NCBI GenBank assembly: GCA_009859145.1
Contig: VRVR01000013.1
Span: 329,438-393,437, forward strand
Length of the DNA: 64,000 bases
Reading direction: 5' to 3'
Source: Andalucia godoyi
Taxonomy: Eukaryota; Discoba; Jakobea; Jakobida; Andaluciidae
This document shows, one piece after another, positions 1-14,266 of this stretch. Under the pieces are notes generated by a model. The model had not been told where the DNA came from. It worked only from the letters and a program-made list of their open reading frames with translations, and searched no databases. Position 1 is the stretch's first letter; each line of letters starts with the position of its first letter. A program made the position numbers and the translations under genes.

Positions 1-51
1 CAAATCGAGCGGATGTTTTATTGATTGTTGATTGGCAATGGCGTGCGCCAC

Positions 52-89
<38 letters not shown>

Positions 90-779
90 GCCCCGCGGCG
101 GAGGAATCATCGATCACAAGGAATGCGGCTGTCAAGTGCTATCTGTCGAAGAGGCTTGTGCCCGGCAGGTTCTCACATAGATCCAACAAGCGGGAGGAGG
201 GAAAGGCGCACCACCGGGCGTTCAAGCAGGCCTTGGAGAATATGGTAACAAATATCAACAAAATCTCTTGCAGTGCGTCGCTTCTGTTCAATCATCATCT
301 TCTGTCCCATATGCAAAACGGAGCCAGAGTCCCAAACTTGGTTTCCTGGAGGGATTCGTCACTGCGCACGGTGGGCAGCATCGATCCACACACAGAATTG
401 CTCTGGACACGGAAACCATCAAGCTTCATTCCCAGCAGTACAATACAAAACAACCTTTTTCAACTATCATCCCAGCGTCCTTCTCAAAAGGATCCAAGCC
501 ATCGTCTCCGGAAGGGGCGGTTTGTGATACTGTAAATTCGCCCATTGCACGGCTCTGCGCTAGAAGTCCCGAGACAGGAATGCGGCTCTCAGCAAAACTG
601 AGCTGTGGACGACGACGATAGCCAAGTCAAAACAAAAATAAGAACAGTAAAAACAGTTGGTCGCGGTTCGTGCCTGTTCACCTAGTAACATACACCATTA
701 TCTTTACAGAACGTGCCCAACGCAATACAGAATGGTCTGCAACATCAGACAGATAGATAAATAAGAAGACCGAGGAGGA
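1..779. other. Left edge, no gene recognised
   Basis: Three overlapping plus-strand ORFs of 84-125 codons occupy different frames here between about 158 and 621. None has a recognisable domain, a consistent frame or a good splice pattern, and the minus strand has no ORF above 60 codons. I see no supportable gene. The stretch probably lies downstream of the minus-strand TPR gene that ends at 780. Confidence 0.4.
54..86. repeat. (AG)n microsatellite
   Basis: A pure AG dinucleotide run of 33 bp. It resembles the GA/CT runs at 2841, 35392 and 50411, but no convincing start codon or gene lies next to it. Confidence 0.95.
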
Positions 780-2840
780 TCAGGGACGATAGGATTCGCT
801 GCCTTCATCGGATTCAACTTCCCAAACGTCTCCTGCAATTCCGCTGCCTGCCTTGTTCAGCAGAGAAAGCAGATCCCGAACTTCATCCTGTATGAGACGG
901 ACCTCGTCTGATCGTACAGGATCCGACATGATGCTTCGGACAGTCTTGAGAGACGCCGCAATGGAATTGGTTCGATCGACAATGTCTCGAGCTTCGTTGA
1001 AGTGTCGCGCTTCCTGGTGGCACTTTGCAAGGAAAATCATCGCGCGAGCCGTCATGATGGAGCGCTCACCAAACGCGGCTTCAGTTTTTTGAACCATTTG
1101 CTGTGAAACCTCGATGGCCTTATCCAACGACCGATCTCGGCGATGCAGAGTGGCAAGAGACAGACGAATGTGGAATATCTTCTCTTCTTCATCTTGGATA
1201 TGTGCCTGGACAATATGGCTGTCCGCAATTTCGAAATGGGAAGGATTCGTGGTGTTCATAGTGCTGTGATGGTTTCCGCTTGTGCTGATGCTGCTTCTGC
1301 GGCTCCCTGGAGACGTCGCGTCCAATGAACTGGTGCCGGAATGCCGGTAAACAGCAATAATGTCTTCCCCTGCGATCATGGATACCTCCAGCATGTTATT
1401 TGCCTCGTCGAATCGTTGCACAGAGAAGCAGAGCTCCGAGCAGTCCTTTGCAGCTGCGAACAGGGACTGGAGCGATCGAACCAAAGACACCATGATTCTG
1501 TTGTACGTTTCGCGAAGTTCTGTCTCTACCTGCGGATCGTGCCGTTTAGAGGTTCGGCGCTCTGGACTCGCCAGCTCTTGCAACCTGGTGGAAATTAGAA
1601 TACTCTGCTTCTGCAGCATCTGCACGGACCTCCTGAATTCGCGACAGGACTGCCTAAAGTACTGCAATGCGTTTTCCACATGAATTACAATGCTCGAGGA
1701 GTCCTTCTTCGGCGTGGTCGTCATCAGCCGACCGGGCGTTGGCGAGGGGACTTGTGACATCTTTTCCTGCGTATCTCTGTACTTGGACCACTCGAGCATT
1801 GCGATCTCTCTGTATACCTCTCCCATGTCCATGAGGATCGACGCATGAAGTTCCGAGTCCGGATGCAGCGCATTGATTCTCGCCGCCACCGCATCGCAAA
1901 GTCCCCATGCCTTTTCAAAGAACTGCAGAGACCGCTGGTACTCGCCTTGGATCGCAAACAGCTTTCCACCGGCAAAGTAGATCGCAAACGATGGATCCCG
2001 TTTCTGTCCAGTCTGTCGACCACCACCCCCGCTCCCACAACTGCTGCTTCTGTGACTGTCCAATGCCCCAGAATCGTTGAACGCCGAGAAGGACACGGAA
2101 TCATTGGAGGACATCATCATTGACTTTCCTTCAGCAGCCGTTGCCTTTGGATACTCTGCAATCCAGTCCATTGCAGAGCGCAAACACTGGTACGCTTTGG
2201 AATAGTTGGCCAGCAGGGTATGACAAACCCCCATCGACAATAGCAGGTTGGGAATCCAGTTCACAATATCCGACTTTGCGACATCGCTTCCTTCCGGGAC
2301 GTCAAAGACAGACTGCTTTGATTTTCTTGCAGACTCTGCAGTCGGCCCAAACGATCCGGCATCATCGTCCCAGTCATCAAACTCGTCGCTCCTTTGCCTC
2401 CTGTTGTTTGGACTCGGGATGTAATCAGGATCCTTGATGATGGACGTGAAGATTTGAAAAGCAGCCTTCAAATGTTCCGAAGCCTGCGAGTTCATGGAGA
2501 ACTCCATGTAACACGCCGCAAGATCCCAGTGCGCAAGGCCCACCTGGACTGATTTTGTGCCAAATTGCACTCTGCTCAGTGCAATAATCTCGACTTTGGC
2601 GTCGCAAACCGCAGTCTTCAGCTCTTCGCGATGGCCCTCATATCTGAGTTTCTGCAGAAAAAGTTCGGAATACTCGGACAGTGCGATAATGCGCTCGCTG
2701 GGTGGAACATCTGGATGGATCATTCGACTCGACACACGGTCAATCGACGCAGCTTGTCCTTGCAAAAACGAGCTTGCAAGACGCGGACTCTGGATATACC
2801 GCTCCATCAGATTCGCAGGTCTGCTCCGCTGTGCACACAT
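780..2840 (-). CDS. TPR-like protein, possibly TTC23-related
   Basis: A helical repeat protein of 686 residues if translation starts at the ATG at 2840. The open frame runs 50 codons further upstream, but that part crosses a (GA)13 tract and encodes an Arg-Glu repeat, so I treat it as 5' leader. Paired TPR-like helices are visible around residues 50-135, 190-220, 290-350 and 560-630, separated by Ser/Asp/Gly-rich linkers. The first block (YEGHREELKTAVCDAKVEI, followed by AHWDLAACYMEFSMNSQASE) resembles the TTC23 family, whose animal members act at the base of primary cilia. That match is from memory and tentative. Such proteins serve as scaffolds and have no catalytic site. No intron is needed. 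The divergent neighbour at 6677 is also a TPR protein, with 3.8 kb of repeat-rich DNA between them. Confidence 0.7.
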   Translation of the reverse strand: MCAQRSRPANLMERYIQSPRLASSFLQGQAASIDRVSSRMIHPDVPPSERIIALSEYSELFLQKLRYEGHREELKTAVCDAKVEIIALSRVQFGTKSVQVGLAHWDLAACYMEFSMNSQASEHLKAAFQIFTSIIKDPDYIPSPNNRRQRSDEFDDWDDDAGSFGPTAESARKSKQSVFDVPEGSDVAKSDIVNWIPNLLLSMGVCHTLLANYSKAYQCLRSAMDWIAEYPKATAAEGKSMMMSSNDSVSFSAFNDSGALDSHRSSSCGSGGGGRQTGQKRDPSFAIYFAGGKLFAIQGEYQRSLQFFEKAWGLCDAVAARINALHPDSELHASILMDMGEVYREIAMLEWSKYRDTQEKMSQVPSPTPGRLMTTTPKKDSSSIVIHVENALQYFRQSCREFRRSVQMLQKQSILISTRLQELASPERRTSKRHDPQVETELRETYNRIMVSLVRSLQSLFAAAKDCSELCFSVQRFDEANNMLEVSMIAGEDIIAVYRHSGTSSLDATSPGSRRSSISTSGNHHSTMNTTNPSHFEIADSHIVQAHIQDEEEKIFHIRLSLATLHRRDRSLDKAIEVSQQMVQKTEAAFGERSIMTARAMIFLAKCHQEARHFNEARDIVDRTNSIAASLKTVRSIMSDPVRSDEVRLIQDEVRDLLSLLNKAGSGIAGDVWEVESDEGSESYRP

Positions 2841-2866
2841 CTCTCTCTCTCTCTCTCTCTCTCTCT
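2841..2866. repeat. (CT)13 microsatellite abutting a start codon
   Basis: Thirteen CT units on the plus strand. In the minus-strand TPR mRNA this is a (GA)13 run ending exactly at the predicted ATG at 2840. Confidence 0.95.
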
Positions 2867-3692
2867 TTGAAAAATACTCCACGTCAGACCACCCCGCCAA
2901 ACCAAACGCATTTGCAGAAGAAAACAAATACAACCCTCCACAGTCCGCTTTCCAAACGACCCGCCGTTTCATGATCGTAAGAGCAGACATTCTTGTCGGG
3001 TCATTGTCGGGTCATTTCAACTGAAAAAGCGCAGTGAAAACTGTCTGCGTTTTGTTTTATATCAATTTTTTCCACCTGATCATGTTCATTGCATTCTTAT
3101 TGAGCATTGCAAAAAATGGAAGAAATTTAATTAAGACGCCGGCATCAATGGCTGTTCCCCGCTTCGGAAGAACATGCTTGAAGCAGTGTTTGTGGATGCA
3201 ATATTGCAGGATCGCATTTGTCCAGCACCGCATCTGAACGGCCCCGAGAGTGATTATGCAAATACTCATGATCATGACGATGATGATGCAAAAGGCCGCA
3301 AAGGAGCCGCAGCAGTGGCATAGAAACAAAAGCAGAAACAGAAGCAGCAGGCACGGTTGGAATGCTGCCCAACAGGGATGGATGCTGCCGCCTATCCAAG
3401 CAGAAACCCGACGATTTGCCCAAAGCGAACGCTTGGCATTCTCCGGGTAGACAATATGAGATGTAATTATCGTTCCCCGCTCGAAACTGTATCCATTTAT
3501 ACCGTCATTTTTAAAATACGATTATAAAATCAAGAAGAAGAAAAGGAAAGGAAAGATTAAAAAGAAATCACTGCAAAAACTGGCAAAAATATCTGCTCTC
3601 ACGACAGTTGATACACACAGCTGTCAACCGTTTCATGTCCTAATATTGCAGCATCCGCAGTCCGCTTCCCTAACGACTTCTTGCGCCTACAT
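2867..3692. other. Intergenic DNA, no gene seen
   Basis: Upstream region of the minus-strand TPR gene. Short ORFs of 60-90 codons occur on both strands (for example 3057-3329 and 3250-3450). They overlap each other, are rich in His/Met from GATGATG-type repeats, and show no domain. AT-rich DNA from 3480 leads into the interspersed repeat at 3693. Confidence 0.5.
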
Positions 3693-4019
3693 TATACACT
3701 GAACATGCATATCTACGAATAGACATGCATATTCAAGCTTGCATCCCGTTGCCGGGAAGGGGGTAGGCCCTGTATCGAGCGGCGTAGGCGAATGCGTCAT
3801 CCCAGCGCACCCACGCCCATATTTGAATAAAAGAGTGAAACCAAAAAACCAAACCAACGAATGATAGAATAGATGGCTACGGATGCTGCGTTAAAGAGCG
3901 CCGAAAATGCGGAGCCTGTGCCACCGGCTGAATTCTGGCCGAGCGTGCGTAAGCACGAATTTCCTGTGAACCAAACGAGCCGGTGTCGGCCAGTATCGAC
4001 CGTGTCTGTTTACGTATAT

Positions 4020-6275
4020 CATGGAGACGTTGGTTAATCGGTTAACCGGTTAACCTAATAACCAATAACCAGACTGACCTTGGGCTTGGTTACTAGTTAA
4101 AAGTGGTTACACTACGGTAGATTTCCTTTATTCGCTAAGAATCTGCTACATCTACGATGTCCACGAAGTCATCGCCACCATCTTCTGAAGCACTGATCTC
4201 TGTAATATCTCGCTTGATAGACGCTACCACGTCTCTCATGACACGGCGTCCATTCAATCTGATCATCAACTCAGCATCTAGCAAGTCAAAGGAGATGTTG
4301 TGTCTTCCGTCGACAAGTTGGCCTTGAACAGAGAATGTCCGTTCCACATCGGCCTGCGTGCAGCCGACTTCTGATAAAGCTAGCACAGGACCAGCGATCA
4401 GAACATCCCGATTGAAAGCTGCAGTGTCCAAAAGGAGACGAAATCATTCTCGTATTCTTCCAAACAGCCGAATGCATTCGAACGCATCCTGTACTCCGCC
4501 AATTCACGTTCTACCTGTGCCTTGATTTCCCCTCGTCGTCGTGAAAGCACAGCAGCAGGCGGGTCCTCTTTTTGAAGAGCAAATCCAAGACAAAAATCGA
4601 CAGTCTTCCGAAAAGCATTCGCTTCCAAACCTGCAATGTTGAGATCTCTGCGCTTCACTGGATCGAGAAATGCCAGAATTGTAGACAATAATGAATGATT
4701 GAGGTTTGAACTCCAGCGGGCAGTGTACGCATTGATGACCGCGTTGCAGAGTTGTATTTTCAGGGAATCTTGGGAAGCATCTCGGATCTCTGTGACTTCA
4801 CGACCTGCTTTCGCCAAGACGTCCCACAGAGAAATCGCTTGGAAAGCTTCGGCTTGCACGGTGTCCGTAGCGCAAGCAAAGGGCTTCATCGCAGTGCAGA
4901 AGGCAGTCAACTTGTTCTTCCACTCTTCAGAGCAGAACTGATTGGCTACGGAAGTACCACCTATTGCACTGGAATAGGCGTTCCAGCGATCAAGAACACG
5001 TCTTGCAGCGTTATAATGAGAGTTCCAGCGAACATCAATGGGCTTGACGATCTTCAAAGGAGTTATAGCAGGTTGAATAACCTGCACCGCATGGAAAATC
5101 TTTGCAACTTCCTGCTGTCTGAATGGTGCGAGAGATGCTGACATCTGCTGCATAAAGTCAGGAATCTGCTGGGTAATTGCGTCTTTCACAATCAACTGAA
5201 TCGAGTGTGCAGCACAGCGGACGAAAAATGCCCATGGGCGAAATTGTGCTATGTATGATTCAATCCCGCGAACGAAATTAGCTCCATTGTCAGAACAAAA
5301 GGAAACCACTGTCACCCTGCCACCGCGCTCGATGTCTTCAACAATCTCTTTTAGGATAGCACAGATCCTGTCTCCTGTTAAAGACTCTGTTAACAGAAGA
5401 CCTTTGTAGTAGTACGATTGGTTTCCCACAACAACGCAGAAATTCAGCCACGATCCGTTTGTATTGTCAGCCTGGGTCGAATCGCACATGAGACAAGCAG
5501 CGTAAGAGCTCTTCACAATTTTCTCGACCTCAGACCGCACTTCTGCTGCCAGACTCCGTACTTCGGACTTCATTGTCTGTTCCGACATATGCACACCAAA
5601 CGCTTGTCTGAAAGACTCGTTTCGCAACAACTTGTAAGACAAACGATTGTCGGCAAAAGCGAAAGCAATCAATGTTTTCCGTTCCGCTTGATTCTTCTTC
5701 ATTCGTTCAAACAATGTCGGTAAATTGGAAGACGAACCAGAAATGGTTCTCGACATTTCAACGGGAGCAGACATTGCATGGGCATGCTGCAAATGATAAG
5801 CACAATTCGAAGTTTGGAAACGAATTTGGTATGTCTTTTCATCATGTGCGCACAGCAGACATCGCGCTTGTTGGGCACCATTTACAACGAAATAGGACGC
5901 CACCCAAGAACGGCATTTGTCCGCCACCATGAATCCTTCCGTTGCAAGAAGAGCGATGAGTGCTTTCTTTCGATCGGCAGTCAAAACGGACATTTGAGAA
6001 AGGCGGTGAAAACCGAAAAGTCACTTTTTTTGAGAATTTCGTCACTAGAAAATGGAAATGCTGGAAAACAGGACAGCAGAGATGGAAAGTCGAGCGAAGG
6101 GCTTGGTGCGATGGCAAGGAACTCAGGGCTCAGGTCCTCTTCAAATGGCGTGATCACCACATTTGGCTGATTCAATGATCTGGATTGATGCCTTCTGGCC
6201 ACAGCTAACCGGTTGTTAACCGTTAATAACCAATAACCGACTCTTCGCCGGTTAGCGTTAACCAGGGTCTCCCTG
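4020..6275 (-). mobile_element. hAT-superfamily DNA transposon, 2,256 bp
   Basis: The ends are imperfect terminal inverted repeats. The left end reads CATGGAGACGTTGGTTAA and the right end, reverse complemented, reads CAGGGAGACCCTGGTTAA. The element is flanked on both sides by the 8-bp direct repeat ACGTATAT (4012-4019 and 6276-6283), the duplication length typical of hAT. Subterminal GGTTAACC palindromes and TAATAACCAATAACC motifs occur at both ends and are probable transposase-binding sites (inference). Comparison with copy B of the host repeat, which has no insertion at this point, confirms the boundaries. The transposase lies on the minus strand and has one frameshift. Confidence 0.93.
4135..5993 (-). 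pseudogene. hAT transposase with BED zinc finger, frameshifted near the C-terminus
   Basis: The long frame from the ATG at 5993 gives 531 residues. It begins with a BED-type finger (CLLC about residue 40, then two His), followed by RNase H-like transposase landmarks: CDSTQAD, CSDNGANF and the CxxH motif CAAHSIQL. It runs out at 4398. The C-terminal dimerisation region, with the hallmark ERTFSVQG and LLDAELMIRLN, continues in another frame over 4135-4431. The switch lies near 4435-4445, at a TCCTTTTGG stretch on the coding strand, and corresponds to a -1 shift. No GT-AG intron explains it. Either the copy is broken by a one-base indel, or less likely the frame is changed by ribosomal slippage. 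Otherwise the reading frame is intact, so the insertion looks recent. Confidence 0.85.
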
Positions 6276-6315
6276 ACGTATATTCCCCCGTATATGCATG
6301 ACAATGACTTGTCAT

Positions 6316-6676
6316 TATTCAACGGTTTCTTTTTAACATATTCATACGCCAGAAAATAGTGAGTGGAGAATAGGAATTATTACGCAACATCTACATTACA
6401 CTCGCGATCAACCGGATAAGTGCGGAATAGCGTTTCCCTAGCTCAGTGCAGTCTTTTCCTATTGTTGTATATACAGAGTTTTACTTTTCTTTTTGTTTTT
6501 ACTTTTGCTTTAACTTTCACTGTTTATTCCCCTCCGTTTTGTTCGACATCTAATAATAATAATTACGGTTATTTTTCTGTTTGGTGTTTTGGGCTCGTCG
6601 GTTCCCCTCGATTATTCATCGTCATTACCTAAACCTAAACCTTGTGCATAGTTGGAAAGAGTTGATCCGCTAGTGA
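6316..6676. promoter_or_regulatory. Probable promoter region of the TPR/IQ gene
   Basis: T-rich, AT-rich DNA between the right edge of repeat copy A and the ATG at 6677. A short ORF at 6420-6632 is mostly Phe/Leu from T-runs and is not credible. No clear TATA box was identified. Confidence 0.4.
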
Positions 6677-10477
<3,801 letters not shown>

Positions 10478-10813
10478 CCCAGTAGCAGCATTGTGCTTCC
10501 TTTTACTATTACTAATATTAATTTTTGTAAATTCTTGCCGGAAACAGTTCGTTTTTGCACGCAGCACTGAGCTTCCCTGTGGCCTGCCGTACACGGGTAA
10601 CTAAAAAAAAGTGTCCGGGTAAATCCCGCTGCAAAACAGGCGGATTGCCTGATATGGGTGTCGTTGACAGTTTGGAAATCCGCACGATTCTCATTGCAGT
10701 CTTTTCCGTTCTTCTTCTTTTGGAGACTTTTCTAACTCGATAATCTGGATACTTGCATCGTGCTGAAAGGTTGAGAGGGCGCACGCACACACGAAGTACT
10801 CGATGCATTACCG
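10478..10813. other. Short intergenic region, no gene seen
   Basis: Sits between two plus-strand genes and should hold the 3' end of the first and the promoter of the second. Overlapping short ORFs show no domain. No tRNA or other RNA gene was recognised. Confidence 0.5.
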
Positions 10814-13045
10814 ATGCTGAGTAAATCCAAGCTCGCTCCATTGCAGAAGGAAGCTGTACGCCCGCCGATTGTCCAGGCTGCGCCAGCTCAACGCAGCCAC
10901 AGACCCGCATCCGTTTCTCCACTACGGTCGACAGACAATCTGCATGGCTCTTCTTATGCTGCTGCGGAGGTATCGTCGCCACAGACCCCGGCCCCACTGT
11001 TGCCGGCGGCGTCGAAGCATCCGAGTCATGTTGTGGAGACCGACGAGCCTCCTGCGTCAGCTGTGATTGGGTTTGAGAAAGCCGACTACAGTATCATGGA
11101 AGATGATCACGAGAAGAGTGCGTCACGAGACCGTCACCCTCTCAAGGAATCCAGCCCTGCTGCCCTGCAGCGCAAGAACAGCGAAAACAACAGCAGCAAG
11201 AGCAACGACAACGACAAGGATGCGGTCGATCCTGGAAGCCGTGGAAGTGGGGGTGGTGGTGGAAATAAGAGACCCGGTCACGGATCGGGTGACACGGGCT
11301 CGCTTCCTTCGTTCTTGGAAGTTGCGTTGCAAAAGCAAAAGAACGAGTATGTGCTGCGGCCGTTCTTTCTCACATACTTTGACACGAGAGAGTTTTTGAA
11401 CTTCACGTGGAAGAACTATCGAGAAGACCACATTTTGGTGAACACGCGGTTTCTGGACTGGGAAGAAGGAGGGATGGATTCGCTTGGGAAGCTGATGTGG
11501 CTTGTGAAGTTTGCAAGCGTGTTCAGTCCCGATAGGACGAGACGGTTCATGTTGATTCGACATTTGCTGGCTTTTGTGATTACGTACTCGTTCCTGTCGT
11601 GGGAGGCTGCGTCCATTAATGCTCTCATGAACAGTTCGACGATTGGAGAAGAGTACGTTGGCATGTGGATGTTCTTGATTTACTTACCTTACTACTTCTA
11701 TCAGACCAAGCTATTCTACCGAAATTTTGACTCTCATCAGGATGTTTCCACGGAAGATGTCCTCAACGGCTTTGTAGAGCGCGACGCGGAACAGGGAGCA
11801 AGCGGAGCAAAAGCGGCCCACTTTGAAATATCGTGGTCCTTGTTGGTGCGACTGATTCGACCAGTTTGGCTGACAGAGCTTGGAAAGTTCGCTTTCAACA
11901 TGTGCGTTCTCCTGGCGACGACGGTGACGTGGCTGAGCACGGCGCTGCGTCTGTGGTACATGTACATGGCAGGCATCTTCACTGTGGATAATGTCGTGTT
12001 CACGTTGTGCATCCGACTGACATGCTTCTGGTACCTTAGCATCGTGTGCGTGCTGCAGCTTGCCTTGTACATTACGCCATTTTTTATCGTGGCATATCGT
12101 GCACGGTTCCTGATGCGAGAATTTGCGTTGCGGGACAACTACTACCATTTGCAGTACGGATTTGACGATGTCACATTCGAATTCCATTCTATTGCCACAT
12201 TCCTGCATACACTGTCGTCGAATTTGAGTTTTGCGAACAGTTCCGCGATTGTCATCATGTCCGTCCTTTCCATTGCGCTTTTCTTCAATTTTGCACAGTC
12301 CAAGTTCTTCAATGCGGATCCGTTTTTGCTCATTGCGGTCATCTTTTTGCTCATTATCGTCATGATTCTTCTTTGTGGTTGTGCGTACGCTACGTATCAC
12401 ACGCAGCGACTGACACAAGTTCTGGCCTCGGAAAGGGGTCAACTAGGACCGCGGCCGTTCCTGCTGTCCGATTCGGCTCGGAAGCACACCCATGCTGCAG
12501 AACCTGCAGCGCGATTGCAGTTTCTCCACACGAGGTCAAACAGCTACAGCAGTGAGGCTTCCTTGGAAGAGGAAGGAGATGTGGAAGCTGCTGCTGCGAC
12601 TTCAGAGGACAAGACAGCAAGCAGCGACGCAGAGTCTTCCAACATCCGTCGTCGAACGAACAAGATCATCCAGGGTACTGTGCATGAGATCGGAAGCAAG
12701 GTCAAGCAGGGCACAACGGTATTGTTTTCGCAATTTAACAAGCGGTTGCAAGGCATAAAAGGCGCGATGGGTAGCAGTGGGTCGGGTGGAAAGGCTGCGC
12801 TGGCAGATCTTTCGCAAATCAACTCTCAATTTTGGAGGGAGTACGCTCAAATGGATGTCGAAGAGCTGACACAGCGCAATGCGCAGCTTCGGCGTGACTT
12901 TGATTCGTTTGCGACATATGTGAATCTTTCCCATCCGGGTGGGAAAATCTCGGGCGTTGTCATTTCGTTCGGCTTGGTGAAGGCCATCGCGTACGGATTT
13001 GCTTCCTTGTTTACTCTCGTGTACCAGTTTGCACAGACATTTTGA
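10814..13045 (+). CDS. Multi-pass membrane protein, family not recognised
   Basis: A 743-residue protein with no intron. The first 165 residues are hydrophilic and Ser/Pro/Asn/Gly-rich, including SGGGGGN. A conserved-looking soluble block follows (YVLRPFFLTYFDTREFLNF, DHILVNTRFLDWEEGG). Hydrophobic segments lie at about residues 245-268, 281-302, 355-385, 395-432 and 470-530. The 470-530 stretch is long enough for two helices, so five to seven passes are likely. After a cytosolic-looking linker with acidic Ser/Glu runs, an amphipathic region (residues 620-700) leads to a short hydrophobic C-terminus. There is no signal peptide, so it is probably an endomembrane or plasma membrane protein with both long tails in the cytosol. 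I do not recognise the family and assign no activity. Confidence 0.8.
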   Translation: MLSKSKLAPLQKEAVRPPIVQAAPAQRSHRPASVSPLRSTDNLHGSSYAAAEVSSPQTPAPLLPAASKHPSHVVETDEPPASAVIGFEKADYSIMEDDHEKSASRDRHPLKESSPAALQRKNSENNSSKSNDNDKDAVDPGSRGSGGGGGNKRPGHGSGDTGSLPSFLEVALQKQKNEYVLRPFFLTYFDTREFLNFTWKNYREDHILVNTRFLDWEEGGMDSLGKLMWLVKFASVFSPDRTRRFMLIRHLLAFVITYSFLSWEAASINALMNSSTIGEEYVGMWMFLIYLPYYFYQTKLFYRNFDSHQDVSTEDVLNGFVERDAEQGASGAKAAHFEISWSLLVRLIRPVWLTELGKFAFNMCVLLATTVTWLSTALRLWYMYMAGIFTVDNVVFTLCIRLTCFWYLSIVCVLQLALYITPFFIVAYRARFLMREFALRDNYYHLQYGFDDVTFEFHSIATFLHTLSSNLSFANSSAIVIMSVLSIALFFNFAQSKFFNADPFLLIAVIFLLIIVMILLCGCAYATYHTQRLTQVLASERGQLGPRPFLLSDSARKHTHAAEPAARLQFLHTRSNSYSSEASLEEEGDVEAAAATSEDKTASSDAESSNIRRRTNKIIQGTVHEIGSKVKQGTTVLFSQFNKRLQGIKGAMGSSGSGGKAALADLSQINSQFWREYAQMDVEELTQRNAQLRRDFDSFATYVNLSHPGGKISGVVISFGLVKAIAYGFASLFTLVYQFAQTF

Positions 13046-14266
13046 TCACTGACAGAGTCGGATTGATACCCATTCCTCTTTCACGCATCTTTTTTTGTTT
13101 GCTGTTTGCCTTGGGCTACAAAGTCCGCTCCGCTGCGTGGAAAAATCATAGTACGAAACCAGCGCGAGTGAGCTCCCGCGATTGAGAGCGGTGGCGATCG
13201 CCTTTTGCATGCGCGCACACCACCGCGCATTCTTGCTCTGGGTCCTGCTGTTTCCTGGATTAAAACACAATCTACACATTGCTCTCAGAACACGTTGTGG
13301 TGAATGAACGAAGCCATCCATTAATCAGAATTTTTGAAAAGGTACTCAGTGACGTCTTTCGACCGGGTCGAAAATTAAACAGATACCCGTCGTGGCGGTT
13401 GGCGAGTCCTCGGTGCATCACTCTGGATTTTCGACGTATGGCGCCCACGTTGTACACGGAGTATGCATGACCATCGCTAGTCATGGGTCATCAATGTTGC
13501 AGCGTACCGAACAGCATCCTTCCCAAAGACAGTAGGATAAAACATGCCCCGCCTCCGATTTCATTTTCATGAGCTCGGCGGGTTGGCCGACGATCTTTTC
13601 GACGGCTTCGAGGTTGTACATGTTATGGGACCGGGGTGCGACAGCCCAGCGTCAGAGAGTTGTGACGGAAATGTCACACGTCTTGCGTAGCGTGGCAGGG
13701 TGGGTGGGTCACGTACATTTGACATCGCGTGGAAAGCGAAAAACAAAAACAAAAAAAGCACTGATGGAGGCAAGAATACGTGAACCGGCCATGGTTGCTG
13801 CTTTGAACAGTGTCACAAAAATTAGCGTCTGAACAATTTGGGGCATTCCATATAAATAGCCTCGAACCTTGGGTTGTTAAGCGAACAAATCCGGATTCTC
13901 ATCTTCGCTTGCTGGTTGTTGTTCACGTACGTTCATGCAGGCTGCTTTGTTGCCGCCTTTGTGAGAATCGGTGTTCGGTGAAGAAGTTCCATTGCTGCGA
14001 ATTCACCTCTGCATTCAAGTTGTGTGGAACGTCAAGTTTGCATCATTTGAGCGTGCATTGTATTGGCGACAGTCTGTCTCATCTCATGGCATGCAAACGC
14101 GCCTTGCAGCATTCTCCACAATGTCCGGTGTGTGCAGGATGATTACTATGTACATGATGCAGTTCGATATTAATAACACCAGCCGTCCGTCCTTCCGTAC
14201 AAGCTGGCTTCCGTACACATTCTTCAAGTGAGCACTGGGCGTGCAGAGGCGGGAACGTAAATCGCG
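13046..14266. other. 1.2 kb without a supportable gene
   Basis: Six or more ORFs of 60-110 codons overlap in different frames (for example 13569-13832 and 13810-14142). They share no domain and no coherent splicing. A TATA-like TATAAATA occurs near 13851. A GGTTCGAGGC sequence on the minus strand near 13862 recalls a tRNA B box, but no tRNA fold surrounds it. The stretch could hold a non-coding RNA or the leader of the gene at 14267. Confidence 0.4.

Larger units (their letters stand above)
3693..6315. repeat. Interspersed repeat, copy A, split by a hAT element
   Basis: The flanks 3693-4019 and 6276-6315 together match the repeat at 31910-32440. Shared blocks include TATACACTGAACATGCATAT at the left end, AATGATAGAATAGATGGCTA inside and GCATGACAATGAC at the right end. 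Copy A lacks about 170 bp that copy B retains between the CATCCCGTT and AGGCCCTG blocks. That missing part encodes the TnpB/Fanzor-like motif. The hAT element at 4020-6275 interrupts this copy. No terminal inverted repeat or target duplication is obvious for the repeat itself, which fits an IS607-type origin (inference). The outer boundaries are approximate. Confidence 0.85.

Noticed and set aside
158-621. Three overlapping plus-strand ORFs at the left edge
   Set aside because: All three frames are open by chance in the same place, with no domain, start context or splice support.
2841-2990. N-terminal extension of the TPR protein with an Arg-Glu repeat
   Set aside because: The repeat is the (GA)13 microsatellite read as protein. 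The ATG at 2840 is a better start.
13840-13900. tRNA-like B box on the minus strand
   Set aside because: GGTTCGAGGC is followed by the wrong bases, and no A box or cloverleaf can be drawn around it.
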